A DNA stretch of 64,000 nt, from positions 2,170,001-2,234,000 of the forward strand of contig JAECYW010000001.1 in assembly GCA_023014335.1 (NCBI GenBank), written 5' to 3'. The notes under the pieces were generated by a model. That model searched no databases, was not told the DNA's origin, and worked only from the letters and a program-made list of their open reading frames with translations. The DNA is from Galerina marginata. Its lineage: Eukaryota; Basidiomycota; Agaricomycetes; Agaricales; Galerinaceae. Of this stretch, positions 22,001 through 33,677 are shown in pieces (within the stretch, counting starts at the first letter, position 1; every line of letters begins with the position of its first letter). The translations under genes were made by a program, and so were the position numbers.

Positions 22001-23400
22001 TATATGGTTCTGATTGAATTGAAGCCGGTGAAGAAAAGAGGGTGAATATCAACACTTCTGGGTCGAACAGAAATCCAGTCACACATACACGAGCAAAAGC
22101 TTCTAACCTGTAAGATTGTCAGATACCTTTCAAAGGAGAAAACGAGAAGACACGAACATAAATACAATAAATAATACAAAGAGAACGCAGTCTTCCCATG
22201 AATGAAAGTATCCTTTTACAAGAGGTGGCAAGGTAGGGCCATTGGCGGTCGACAGTTTTAAGTTCGGAAAGGCTTGCACGGTTAATACAACGACATTTAG
22301 CATAATTAATATTAGAATGAGGGGTTTTGTCAGGCTGTGTTGGTGCGTTAGAACAACTGACGTGAAGCAATGAAAATCAACTCACGTATGGACGAGGAAA
22401 TTGAACAGAGCCAGCCGGACTTTGTTATCTGGACCCAAGAAACCCAAAGTACAGCCACGAATGGGCAAAAACTTCTTAAGGTCGGGTTCAGGAGGGTCCT
22501 CATCGTCGTGGTCATCGTCCACACCTGCTGACTTTTTAGTTTTTTCATCGCCATTCCAACCGCAGCTCACCCTCCAACAACATATTCGCCAAATTAACAA
22601 CCCGCAACGACATCCTCCGCAAGTTCTTCTTCACTGATTTATAATATTATATGCGGTTTCTGTCTTCTTCAGTGGAGACGGCGTCGCGCTATTCCGCAGT
22701 GTCCGCCTATTCGAATGGTGTCGACCCGCCCTCATTTTCCGGGTCTCCAGAGCTGAACACTCCGAACAGCCCCCGCATGAGACATGTTGGCAGTCAAGTG
22801 CGCCTCGCCCTCCTCCCGGTGCCCGTTTCCATCTCATGTTCAAAGTGCCCCCCGTTGCATGGTGAGCGAAGTCGTCGATGGGCCAGCCAGCGAGTTCGTG
22901 GACGAATCGTCCGTGTACGTCTCTGAAATCACGCGGGGTGCATACTGACGTGTCGAATCGATTGCATATGGGTGGTTCCGCGACCGCTCGCTGCTGGGTA
23001 CGTCCTGCGCCATTAACGGTGTCGTGTTCGTCGTCGTGGTCGAGGTGGACTGTGTCTGGACTTTTGCTCTCAGCTCTGCCTGCGTTCCGCAGCCTATTTC
23101 CCAACTCCTGCGCCTTGCGAGTATCGAGTCTGATGCTTCTAGAGCCGGAGACGGCGGTCGAGAGAAACCAGCCGGGTTCCGGTGAAATCGACAGCAGAGA
23201 AAGCAGAATTGGGTGTCCCTCTGGAAGGCGATGTGTGATGGAGGTATTTATCGTGATTTTCCGTACCACGGAATAGATTGCGCGTGGACGACGTTCAGCG
23301 ACGATAAATTCTTCTGGGGAGGCAGCGGGGAGTAGTGGGGATGAGGTAAGGCGTAGGAAAGCAAATGGCGGGTGCTCGGCATATGGGAAAGGCACGGCTT
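19046..23400 (-). pseudogene. CCH1: CCH1-type voltage-gated calcium channel, broken and truncated
   Basis: About a dozen exons on the minus strand resemble the first half of fungal Cch1, the alpha subunit of the plasma-membrane high-affinity calcium channel that works with Mid1. In order: MSLRVVNLANMLLEG (about 22,590), LPIRGCTLGFLGPDNKVRLA (22,440), VKGYFHSWEDCVLFVLF (22,190), LEAFARVCVTGFLFDPE (22,110), SWSGIDFIAIDSFWIMFA (21,570), [17 protein letters not shown] (20,730), LATLPDWRSFFQHGNNW (20,340), FSSENWTSVLYGAA (19,990) and WLRRLNPYRW (19,710). Breaks: TAA at 21743-21745, TGA at 19120-19122, and frame changes near 21,367, 20,475, 19,790, 19,385 and 19,200 that no intron explains. About 40 residues including the second-domain S4 segment seem deleted near 20,260. 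Domains III and IV are absent; homology stops at the transposon edge. The N-terminal region (22,640-23,400) has no clear frame. Family positions are from memory. Confidence 0.8.
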
Positions 23401-24850
23401 GTGATCCGAGCTTATGTCAAACGTTCTCATCTGCAGAAATTGGCGAAAGCTGTATGTACAGAAGCTGTGCAGAAAGTACGGGAATCTTCTCTTCGTATGA
23501 TTATTTTCTTCTTACCTTCTTATTAATCCATTGAAATTCTATGAGCTCTAAATTCAAGCCTGAAGGACATTGTGCTTCTTTCCAAAAATTTCTCCACCTC
23601 TACATACTACACCCTTGCACACCTTGTTTTTGCAATTTCCAACTTCTGGCGTCTTCAGTAGGGCGCGAGAAAAAGTATCAACCAAGTATCAATTGAGCCC
23701 AAGTTCTGCACAACACTTCTGCGTTATAACTCCCTAGTTCATACAAGAAAATTTAGAGAGTACTTCTCGAACGACACACTCTGAGTAATAAATGAACTGT
23801 GTCCTCTCCAAGACACTAGCAGGTCGCCGCGACTCGGACGCCAGGCCCCGTGCGCCGCCAAATTCAAGCCAAACCGGCCGCGCAAAATGGCAAATCAGCT
23901 AATTTGCCGCTAAGTTGCCAGTGAATCTCTCATTTCGCACTTGGGGGAGCAGTGTCGGCCATTTTCCCTCATTTTGTCGGAGCCCAGTGAGCATCGAGAA
24001 TACTATTTACAAATGCTGTGCACCTACTGTGCTAATTTGCTCAAATTGCACCTCATTTTGGGTCGGCGCAAGACGACATTGATGTCGAAATGCCGAAGTT
24101 TTGAGCGCTCACGACTTCGGTGTTTCGACGTCGTTGTAAGTTTTTGGGTCTCTGTAAGTATAATTTTGGCTGACGTGGGTATAGAAATCTCTTTGCCCAA
24201 TTCTATTGCAGTGAACGCCTAAAGATGAGGTCAAGAAAGCTTTTGATAAGCTGACTTCGGATGAATACGAGGTCAGTAATGTTTGATCTCATAAAATCAT
24301 TTGTTTGTCCACTAACCCGTTTATCCTGTGCCTGCAGCATGAGAACAAGCTCTGTAAAGAGAAATTGCAGGCTAAAAAGGCTGTTAAAGAAGCGTCTGGC
24401 TGAGATTGGCACGTCAATGGATGGGTCCAATGGTTTTGATAGGATATAGGTAGTTTATTGAATAAATTGACATCTTTCAATATCATTCCAAATCATATCG
24501 TTCTGAAATCGATGTTCTGGATGCTACAATCTGATGACAGTGGGTACTAGAAGATACTGAGAATCACCAACATATGTAGGTCTGATTCGGGTAGTATGTG
24601 GAAGATTTTGATCTTACACAGTCCCACTATTCTGCATATCCCACCTGATTTCAGCAGATTTCAGAAGCATGCAGCAGAGGCGACTCTCACTGGGCTTGAG
24701 CTCGTACACATTTCCTAAATTGACATCGTCCTTGGGCTAATTTCAGCGCCCTATAATGATGTCGTAGAAAGGACAAAGAGACTCGTACATGCCATGCCTG
24801 CATTGGCGCACAAACCAAGTAGGGTTAGTACAGTTAAACGAAAAGAAATA
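23401..24850. other. Intergenic; possible two-exon coding remnant at 24,220-24,400
   Basis: Mostly AT-rich. On the + strand, DEVKKAFDKLTSDEYE is followed by a clean GTCAGT..GCAG intron (24,272-24,338) and then HENKLCKEKLQAKKAVKEAS, which looks like coiled-coil coding sequence. No start or larger context was found. Several AATTTGC/GCAAATT motifs near 23,890-24,070 resemble the AT-rich subterminal parts of DNA transposons. Confidence 0.3.
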
Positions 24851-25950
24851 GCACTTACCTAGGTATTTTTGGTTCTTCGAGGTCTTTTCGCAGCCGCCGC
24901 GGAAGCAGTGCTCTTTCTCTTTTTCGTCTTACCACCTCGCTTTGTTTCGCCCTCGGACTCTGGTGCGTCACTAAACTCGCTGTCACTCACAATGGTCTAG
25001 AAAGATAAGAGGACGAGCCATCATAATCTCAATGGCTCACCCCTTGACACCATGTTTTGCGGCGACTGTCGTATTAGAATTGCGCGATGGCGAAGAACCA
25101 GAAATAGATGATGCGGTGGAGCCGTTCGCCATTGACGAATGGCTAGACTTTGAAGTTGCAGTCGGCTTTGGCGGCGTCTGGCTCTTCGCAAATTTCTGGG
25201 ACGGCGGAGCGGTACCAGACTCTGTTGAAGGAGGCTCGGAGTTGGCCGTGGCCGTCGGCGTTGATGACAGTTCATGAGCAGAGTCGCCAGCGGCAGTTGG
25301 CGTGGATGAAGGCTCGGAGTTGGAGGATTCTGCATCCTGAGCGGCAATGGCATCCATTGCGGTCGAGTTCAGTGTCAGTGCTCAATGGAACAAACGGCAA
25401 TGAAGCGTACCTCCGGCTTTTGCCTCTTTTGCTGCACGTTGAGCACTCCTTGCGACCGGGTCGCGAATCCGGCCGTCAGGCCTGATTGCCTTTTTCTTTT
25501 TCTTTGTGGTCTTCAAGGACTTGACAAGCCCGGGACCTTGACTGGAGGTAAATAGGGTGTAAGCGAACCTACAAGTTACTTACTCGTTCCACCACTCTAG
25601 GGTTTGACTACTCAAGGGTCTCCGGGATTGGCTTCAAACATCCTTACAATGTTCTGGTAAAAGGTTTTGTACTCAAGAACGCCGTCCTCGGTTGCCCAGC
25701 CTTGTCCCCTCAGTGTAATGCGGACCTTGCTTCACTTGTTAGTTCGTCAGTAATAGCATCCATTTAAAAACTCACAAGAACGCAGTTGTAAGCAATGGCC
25801 CCAGTCACCTCGGTAAGGTTGTGGAGTTTTACTTTGTTCGAACGGCCCTTGGCAATAGCCGAGGGGTGCAATGCCTACTGGGGACTGGTGAATGTCTGCC
25901 GGTAAGCCTGTAATAGATGAGACCAAGTTATATGATTAAAGAAAGGACTC
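24851..25950 (-). pseudogene. DUF6698-like agaricomycete protein, broken
   Basis: Minus-strand segments in order: YRQTFTSPQ, stop, ALHPSAIAKGRSNKVKLHNL, TEVTGAIAYNCVL, VRITLRGQGWATEDGVLEY, KTFYQNIVRMFEANPGDP, then after a frame change SSQTLEWWND, a Lys-rich run (KSLKTTKKKKKAI), a Ser/Pro/Thr-rich linker, and an acidic-basic tail, IVSDSEFSDAPESEGETKRG. Introns of about 45-60 bp separate them. The spacing of FTSP, IAY, FY..IV..FE and WWN is what I recall for DUF6698, a mushroom-specific family often found near transposons. An in-frame TAG after FTSPQ and the frame change before WWN mark it as a pseudogene. It follows the SNF2 fragment directly, so the two were joined by rearrangement or insertion. 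Confidence 0.5.
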
Positions 25951-27279
25951 ACGACGGGAAGCAGGTTTCCTCGAAAAGGACCACGAGGATCCGGAAGCTA
26001 CAACCGATGACTGATACCTCCCCTTTCCAATGCTCGCGAAACTGGTCTTCCCAGTTAGAAGCAGTAGATAGACGGCAGATAATCAGCGTTGCGGGCTCTT
26101 TGCCTTTATGCGACAAGACCTTGCATAGTTTGCATCCAGCTTGTCTTGTACCCTGTCTGCCTTGGCCTTGGCCTTACTCGACGACGACAAAGAGCCATTC
26201 TCGGACATATCAGGCATGCCCCATACACTACCAGAAAAATGGGCAGCATCAGGAGCGTCAGTCTGCGGAAATGGTGGCCGAGGAACGACGTCAAGGGGGG
26301 ATGATGCAAAGATTTGAGGGTCGCAGCCATGAGGGAAACACAACTAATCGTTGTACCCAGACCCATCTGAAAGGTTAAATGTCAGAAACGCGCAAAAGCA
26401 TCAATTTCTGTCTTAAAAACGCGCACATCATCAGCCAATATGACGCCCTTTGCATCCGTATTTTCGCGTTGAGTCTTATTAACCCTTTGCCAAGCGCTAG
26501 CATGGGTCCGAGGAAATCGGCAACCTTTTGCTCGACCACCCCAAAGACTTCTCCAGATATATTTTCGCCATTCGGACCTCTCCTAGACGGCGATTTAATG
26601 TGGATCGTCTCTTTGCAGGTGAGTTTATGGGGATTGTGTTCGTATTGCAATCTAACAAACGCCCATTCAGTCTCCGGGGTTCTGCGGGACTATGTACGGA
26701 ACAGGGAACAGCAAGAGGGCATTAACAGTTAGTTGGCCAATGCAAACGGGCGTCTTTGGTAGTAATTCGGGTGGCAGAGGCGGCTGTGAGCTATGACGTG
26801 AGGCAGTGGATGGCGGAGACGGAGAACCTGTGAGGTCGAAAATTTGAGGTTCAAGAGGCTGAGACGGAGACTGTTGCGAAAATTGCAGATGATAGGAAGG
26901 AATTTAAGAAGGAGGACTGAGTGGCAATTGTTACCTGGGGGCAGCGAAGGAAGCAGGACAAGCGAAAGGGGCCGATACGAGGACTGATTAGGTGTGGCAT
27001 AGTTGTTGGGAAATTGGCCTGTGATGGATAGGGCACAGACAGAGAAGGTGAGCCTAGTGGCCCGCTTGAAAAAGATGACATCGTTCCGGTCATTGTGAAA
27101 GAAGAGGCGGCCGGGTTGAGAAAAGGCTAAGGCGCGAGGTCCTGCGGGGAGAATTCTGTGCGCGGGCACTTAGTGTATCTGGGATGGAACTGCTCATTTT
27201 TGTCGTCGTCGAGGGTGAGGTCGATATGGTTCGACTGGTAGAAGGGTGGTCTCGCAGATATGGGGGACGGGGCAGCCAT
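25951..27279 (-). pseudogene. SNF2-family ATPase (Rad5/HLTF-like), N-terminal fragment with internal deletion
   Basis: A start at 27279 opens MAAPSPISARPPFYQSN with an acidic DLTLDDDKNE. TAG at 27127-27129 interrupts the frame; after it come PVCIGQLTVNALLLFPVPY, ETIHIKSPSRRGPNGENI and GEVFGVVEQKVADFLGPML. Then GKGLIRLNAKIR jumps straight to KGVILADD, an intron and MGLGTTISCVSLMAATL, which is helicase motif I; SNWEDQFREHWKGEVSV (motif Ia region) follows after frame changes. In the family, about 200 residues lie between these two parts, so they seem deleted. The Walker A lysine is also lost (GLGTT instead of GLGKT). Everything downstream (DEAH box, helicase C domain) is missing; DUF6698-like sequence follows. 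It starts 61 bp after the RNase III gene on the same strand. Confidence 0.7.
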
Positions 27280-27340
27280 GAACGTTTGAACAGTCAGAGA
27301 GAAAAAGAGAACTCCCGGGCCTCAGTAGTGGTTTTTCAAA

Positions 27341-28504
27341 TTAGTCAGCACATGATTTCAGATAAGCTACACTGTGACTCTGCGTCCATCCCATCGAATA
27401 ATACGCTTTCCGCGCGGCCTTTTCCTTCGCAGTCTGTTTAGTCCTCCCCGTTCCCTCCCCCTTGCAGATCCCGTTCACTGTCGCCCTCTGAGTGCCTGCC
27501 ATACTTTAATCTAAAAAAAGCACGCACCGATGCATCTGACTACCCATCGCCCTGCGTGCGCTTGTCCACTGAACTCGGCCAAATATTCAACAGTCACCCG
27601 CCGTTGCATCGCAGCTTGGTTGAACAGAGGCAGGAACGGCAGATTGGGTTGTGCGGGAACCAGTGGATTCGGTGGAATCACAGCTGGTGTGGGCATCGTT
27701 ACAGGCGCTCGACGGACTGGCAGCGATGGAGATGGTGGCGGCTGCGACGCCATAAATATGGGAGGTTGGTTTAGAAGCGGTCCGGGACACATGGCTTCGC
27801 TCTTCGCTCGTTTCTGCGGTGGTGGCACTTCGACAGTTGGATGTGCATCGACATCGGATGGAGGTTCATCAAACATAGATTCAAGTTCTTGATCAACTAA
27901 GCCGCTAATCCAATCGTTTACAGCCTGTGGTCCAGAAGTCACATATAAGCCACCAACATAAGCATGGAACAGGGTGTTTGTTTCCTGCGATTCGTTCAGC
28001 ACGTCGTCTGTGATCAGTAGAACACATACTGACCTGGGGAGAGTTGAGCGATGAAAAGTCGTCTGGGTGACAACACAGTTTAAACCTTAGTTTATAATAA
28101 GTCACCAAATCAGCAACCATAGTACTAAAAAGAAGAGTCCCTCGGTGTTTCTGTAGTTGCTTGTCAGGCCAATTATAATGAACGCGATTGAATCTACTTG
28201 CTTTTATATCAGACGCCCGCAACAGAGGGCGCTTTCGGAATAGAGCATAGGTTATGGCCACCTCAAATGCCATCTTCCCAAGATCGGCCAGCCTCTCGTT
28301 ATCGCCGTAGTCAGCAGGAGGAGCATTGGGTCGCCGAAGAGATTTATGCGTAAAAACCTGAAGAACTAGGTCGGTCTTTAACTGTGGCAAAGGCGGCAGA
28401 CGAGACACATCGAACTTTCTTTGATCGTCTCGGGAACGTGTCCTTTTCAAGGTGGTCGAAGGAGGATATACAGAGGGATAAGTAGCAGGACGAGTGGAGT
28501 TCAT
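27341..28504 (-). CDS. RNase III domain plus double-stranded RNA-binding domain protein
   Basis: Three exons, 28504-28034, 27984-27528 and 27477-27341, have matching phases and encode 354 aa. Residues about 35-155 form an RNase III-like fold: QVFTHKSLRRPN and GDNERLADLGKMAFEVAITY are recognisable. Residues 160-185 (LFHAYVGGLYVTSGPQAV) continue that fold, a Pro-rich linker follows, and the C-terminus (VTVEYLAEFSG, GRWVVRCIVNG, RTKQTAKEKAARKAYY) is a dsRNA-binding domain. The canonical catalytic Asp of the NERLEFLGD signature is replaced by Lys (NERLADLGK), so cleavage activity is doubtful; related ribosomal or regulatory RNA-binding forms are known. The start was placed at 28504 because the upstream in-frame part is poorly protein-like. 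No damage is seen. Confidence 0.8.
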
Positions 28505-29040
28505 GTGCACATTGTCGCCTACGACGAGCGATTGCAACACATAAACCCTGGAAGCTGATGTCCAATAGATGTCAATAAGTCCAAATGAGGCATACTGCTC
28601 CCTCAAAGTCGCAAGAGTGGATTTGGAGCAAATTTGGAGTGGATGCCAATCCATGACAAAAGCAGCTGGTGGAATATATACGATGGGAGGTATAAATAAG
28701 TATCGTTTGTAAAGGCTCTAGTCTTGATAACAGCAAACATATATGACGAGCTTCAAGACGGCGGTACTGTAGTTGCCAATTCGTGAGCTTTGGCAGGAGG
28801 GGGATTACTAGTATCTTAACTATGTCCGATCCAAAATCATTTGTTTTGGCCATTTCTGTCAGACACCTCTCGGGCTGGCATTGAAATCATTGTCCAATAT
28901 AACTTCTTGAAGGAGATCTTTGTGGCCTTCTTCAGCTTTCCCCTACCCACCCCTTTCCAGTGAAATCGGTTGAATAGAAAGGCCGAGATATTTGGGTATG
29001 AATGGATGATGCTCTCGACAGTCTTTTTTTCATCAGATAA
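28505..29040. other. Intergenic, 5' flank of the RNase III gene
   Basis: AT-rich, gene-free by eye. The open frame upstream of the chosen start (to 28654) may be part of the 5' leader or an alternative longer N-terminus. Confidence 0.4.
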
Positions 29041-29471
29041 TAATTAGTCTGGCACCGCGCTGGAGCTAGCTTCTGCTACGAAATCGGCACGATGAGATTG
29101 AGGAACCCCGCTTGGACGACCAAAATATGTTCGAACCAAACCGAATGCATTTGCCGCAGTCCTGAAAATACGGCGGATGCGAATACGAAGTGGAGAACGT
29201 GGCCACGAAGTTACGTCTGGGGCTACCGCGGCTGAGTCCTTGTCATCTGATTGCAAGACTCCAAGTCTGGCAGGCTGTCCTCGAGCATTGCTGAAGCAAA
29301 CGCTGTGGGCCTACGAATTCGCTGGGCAGGGAACTCTGGTTCGACTTCAGTATCAGGCTGCGTAGATAGGTGCCCAGAGCCAACTGGGTCATCCGCAAAC
29401 ACCATGGGCATGTCGTTGATGTCCCGGGAAAGGCGGGAAATCCTTGTTATATGGTCTGTATAGGAGACTAG
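29041..29471 (-). pseudogene. Unrecognised coding fragment with one frameshift
   Basis: A minus-strand frame reads HITRISRLSRDINDMPMVFA, then RRPTAFASAMLEDSLPDLES (to about 29,265). After a one-base shift it continues DVTSWPRSPLRIRIRRIF and FGLVRTYFGRPSGVPQSH to a stop at 29044. It is convincing as coding sequence but is of unknown family; it resembles proteins carried by mushroom transposons. It lies immediately outside the left arm of the long inverted repeat. Confidence 0.4.
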
Positions 29472-29533
29472 GAAATCCTATTGAATTGTGTGAGTGACTT
29501 TAAGTTGTTATACGGCTATTGTTCGTCAGACAT

Positions 29534-30113
29534 TACACCCATGATCGGTTGATAATACGCTCGAGATATAGGAAATTGGTGAGGACGGAAGCAAAATGCT
29601 GACTCGCACCTAATAGGCTACAATGTCATGGCGATGTTACATGCCGCTACAAGCCGTCGGCGACTTTTTCCCATATCATAAACTCCGCGAACGCTTATGA
29701 TTTCCCGGCCTTTTTGCTGATTATCTCTTTCTTTGAACAACCTGCTAGATCAATAACCAACTATCTACTATAATGTCTTCTCCCACCCCGCGCCAATTAC
29801 CTTCTGCCCGTTTTGCCTCTGCAATTTTAATCGCAAATTCTATCTCTGCCCTAATGAAAAATTGGCTTGCGTTGATACAGGAGGACATTGGAGGTATGAC
29901 TTTCGGCCGTCAGGCTCTCCGCTATCTTTTATGCTGAGACCTGCCGCCAGTTTCTAAGGCATTTGAAAACAAAGATATAACGCTATAGGCGAAGAAACCT
30001 TTGAAAACCTCTTACATCTCCTCATACGTGGTAAGCATTCTGTCTTCTCCTTCCTGTTCTGAACCCAGCTAATGCTATCTTTATATTTCAGAAGTTATCG
30101 AGGCGACGGGCCG
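29534..30113 (+). repeat. Left arm of the long inverted repeat
   Basis: Matches the reverse complement of 35271-35854 with few substitutions. It contains a decayed copy of the arm gene: ATG at 29773, first exon MSSPTPRQLPSARFASAIL, then a second exon that is out of frame and meets TAG, unlike the intact right copy. Similarity ends just after the third-exon start. Confidence 0.8.
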
Positions 30114-30737
30114 CATACATTAGCCAAAGACTTCAATGGCATGGAACTTGTGAACCATGACCCTTGGATATTGAGGATGTACAATGACATCAAAACTCGG
30201 ATGGTGAAGCGAGCATTGCCTCTGCAGATTGTGGTTATCTAGTACCCCTTTGGCTGCGTAGCTAACAATCAGCACTCTCTCTGATCCTTGACGCGGAACC
30301 TTGCTCGCAACAGATCCTGCTATACTTTTCCTCAACAAATGCTTCGACTGCGAAGCTTTCACAGTTTCACTACTTTAAGTGGATTGTGTTTCAAAGTGGT
30401 CATAAACAGTTAACAGGGCTGCCGGCCTGAATAAATAAATCAATGTGGGATCCAGGCCATCTCGTAGCCATCTAGCCACGATCCTTATATATATCCCCCC
30501 TGGCACTATGGAACCCGCTTGACTCCCTGCCACGGTCATAGCTCTCGTCGTCTTCTGCCCTGACTGAGGCCGCGCGGAGAGGTACAGGACAATTCTCTTG
30601 AGTCTCGACGCCGGAATGAGGACTGGGAGGTTCGCTACTTGAATAGGTCCCAAGGCATAAGTAGGACCGGCCAGCGCAGGAACCTAGTCACCCAAATTTA
30701 TGACACCCTACTCCCGCTTTTCTTCTCTGTATATATT

Positions 30738-32895
30738 GTGTCACCTCCTATCGCGATAGTAAGTCTTGCAATACTTTCTCCACGACGGTTTTCTGATTTT
30801 GATTCAAGGCGGGGTGTCTCCGTCGTGCTGCAAGCAGTAGGCGCGCTGCCAAAAACGTCTACAATAAATCATCCGAAGAGTTCCTTTTATCGTCCGGGGA
30901 AGCCTGCGAGGAAATATCTTCTGGGAGATTCAACGTAGAAGTTCTTTTGTTCTCTTGTCCTCACGACGGTGCTGAAGGTTATTTGGATTAGATGGAAGGG
31001 TACTAGGATTGGCAAAATTTGCGTTAATCAAGGCGATTTTCTGAAAGATATTATCGACACCTTCGATAATGTCGAATTCGGCATTTCATCCAGGGATGCT
31101 CAAGCTATGTCGCCAGCGACCCGGAAGGCCTTTGAAAATAGTTTCCTCGCGCTTCTCGGCTCGACTCTGGAGTCGACAATCAAGTGAGGGAATGGTTGCT
31201 CTATATCAGCCACGTCTATCGACTTGATGAATTACCCGAACCAGTGAGTCGCGAAAATTTGACTTGCATCATTTTCCTCACTATAACGGTTTTTAGGACG
31301 GGTCCTACTCTAGAGGTTTATTTTCCGGCTACCCCTCAATGCTAATCAGTTCATTTCCAGCCTCATGGATCTTCTGGGACTGTCTTTTCCAGTTGACACC
31401 GCGTGCGGTTCTGCTCTTACGGCAATGGTTCTTGCCTTTCAGGCGATCGCCGACGGAGATTTTGAGGCCGCTGTTGTTGGAGGCTGTCAATTAAACCATC
31501 GGTCAGCATTGAACATCCTGAATTTTTTTATACTTATAGTGATCACTATTTTTTACCCTCAGCTTCGTCGATTAGATTATTTGGTTAGGGATCGTCGCTT
31601 GCAAAGGACGGAAACTGCAAGCCTCTCAATAGACCTGTGCATGGACGTGTTTTTCAACAATCTTCGTATTGAACGGTATTCAAGCTAAACGCTTTCAGAT
31701 TTGCAAGAGCGGAGGCATGTGGTGGTCATTAATCCTTTTGAAGACGCCGGCCGTATCGAGGTCACATATATGCTACTGTAAGGCTTTCAGCTAATTTTTC
31801 TTGAGTCGTAGCTCACTTGGTATAGATTCTTGGGACGCGCAGTGAGGAATCCACGCAAGGTCCACCACGCGGAACTTCACGCCACAAGTGACTTTGCCCG
31901 AGCTATCATTTTCATATCCGCTGAGCTTTCGGCGGTCTACAAGTACCTCCAACGGTGACCACACAGAGGCCAATTGGGTTGGCGAATACATCCATGGGAA
32001 GACGAGCTCCTTATTGGAGGCGTCAAAAGCACTGGATATGTTCTATTCATCTTGTTCCCGCTTTTGCTGAGTCGCTTTTACACAGACAGACACACCGAAA
32101 TTGTCGCCTTCAGTGCCTCGCTCTCCAAAGTCATTTCTATCTTCAAGCGAAAGATATTCCCTCCTCAGGTCTGTATCAAAGGGAAGAACATGGTCTAAGC
32201 GTCTCAATAGAGCTCATACAGCTCCAAGGACAAGTTTCTCATCTCCATCGCCGGCTCCGACTGTCACATCATCTTAGAGGGTCTGCCACCCTTCAAGCCT
32301 TACTCGATGACTTGGATGTTCAAAGCAGTAATAATGGTCTTGTATTGGTCATGTTTTTTCTTGGAGGCTTGTACCGGCTGCCTCCGAGTCGATCCATATA
32401 TCAACAGCCCTTGACTGGCGCGCCAAGCAAGCGACAGGTCGGGTCTACCCCTATGCAGTGATGCCGCCGTTGGTCACTCTACGCCTTGGGATCTGCTCCG
32501 AAGGCGATGGCGGTGGCTGGCCATTAATCGTGGCCAACCCTATCGAGCAACTTAGCGGTACAAGCCATCCAGCCTGCTAGGTAGCTCCAGGTGGTACGTG
32601 AACTCGCCGTTTAGTGTATTTGTCTCATCCAAGCTGCTCTTTCAGGCTCTCAAGTTTGGAGCACCTACGCTCACAAATGTTAAACTTTGTTCGATTTTGT
32701 CTCTTCCGAGATTCATATGAAGGTTGACATTCACCTTGACGGACCGTTCTGGACTATCAAGTCTTCCTCTTCAAACCTTAAGTTTCGTAAAGACGCCGGA
32801 CCCAGCACTGTAGGCATAGGATGCTATCTCGCCTTTCATCTGCTCATGATTTGCTCTAGAATGGCCGGTTGCAAGCCGACCGCTGTTTGTTAGAA
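30738..32895 (+). pseudogene. Polyketide synthase copy 1: KS remnant and DH piece
   Basis: The reading begins at V(S)PPIAI followed by a GTAAGT intron, where the second copy has MPPPIAI, so the start codon appears mutated. Ketosynthase landmarks follow: DTFDNVEFGISSRDAQAMSP (about 31,060), FSGYPSMLI, VDTACGSALTAM with the active-site Cys near 31,404, AAVVGGCQLNHR, DHTEANWVGEYIHG (31,950) and FSASLSKVISIFK (32,125). Frame changes are frequent. Acyltransferase sequence is essentially missing; around 32,660-32,890, VWSTYAHK and SSEIHMKVDIHLDGPFW match the end of a dehydratase domain. This was a type I reducing PKS of the mushroom kind, now a small remnant inside the inverted-repeat unit. Confidence 0.75.
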
Positions 32896-33677
32896 AATTT
32901 CAAGCGCTGTCCTGCCCTTGGCCATTAGGGCGGCCAGGAACAAATGTGGAGGTCATATCGGCTCTGGTAGGAGTCCCTACCCTTCTTTGTGTGCGATACT
33001 GATATTCTGTCCCAAAGATTTCTACTCATCTTCGTCGTATCTCTCATAGTGTGGGTCTATTCCATCAGAAGTGGCCCTCGAACACATTTTTTTTCGGATG
33101 CCGGATCCCCTTCGTCGTGCTAGCCTTAAGCCTGAAACCATACTGATTCTAATGTTGGTAAAGAGAAAACTGATTTTAGTTCTCGAGATGATTAAACAAA
33201 ACATTGCAGCTGAAATACTTGTCCTTCTGAGTGGTCGTTGTCTACCTTTTCTTCTGTTTTCATTGGCTCTGCATTGGTTTTTGTTATTGGCTTCTGGAGC
33301 ATAGGCCCCATGTCAGCTATTAACTACAGGTCTCTACCGACGCTCTCTGTCTACCCTGGTAACATTCTAACTCTTATATTTTACTTGTAATATGGCGTAT
33401 ATGGGAAATCTTCTGTACCCTGCCGTTGAGCTTGATTGTAGGCACCCAGAAAACATACAGGCAAAATTGTAATACAGTACAATTAGCAGTTCTATGTACT
33501 GTGGAGCACCTGTAACTTTCATTATTTGAACAAACAGATGGGTGGAGGAGCAAATATATTACATCAAAAATACTAGCAATGTGATACTGGACGGTCAAAT
33601 TTCATACATCAGAACTGCTAAATAGCTGCCTTCAATTATAACAGGTCGTCTTCTGTTGATCTCTTGGTGACTTTAAA
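32896..33677. other. Gene-free interval inside the inverted-repeat unit
   Basis: Possibly further degraded PKS sequence up to about 33,300; beyond that, AT-rich DNA downstream of the 226-aa gene. No feature is supported. Confidence 0.3.

Noticed and set aside
22631..23395. 254-codon minus-strand frame as an independent gene
   Set aside because: It overlaps the expected N-terminal region of CCH1 in a different frame and its composition is unremarkable; no family fits.
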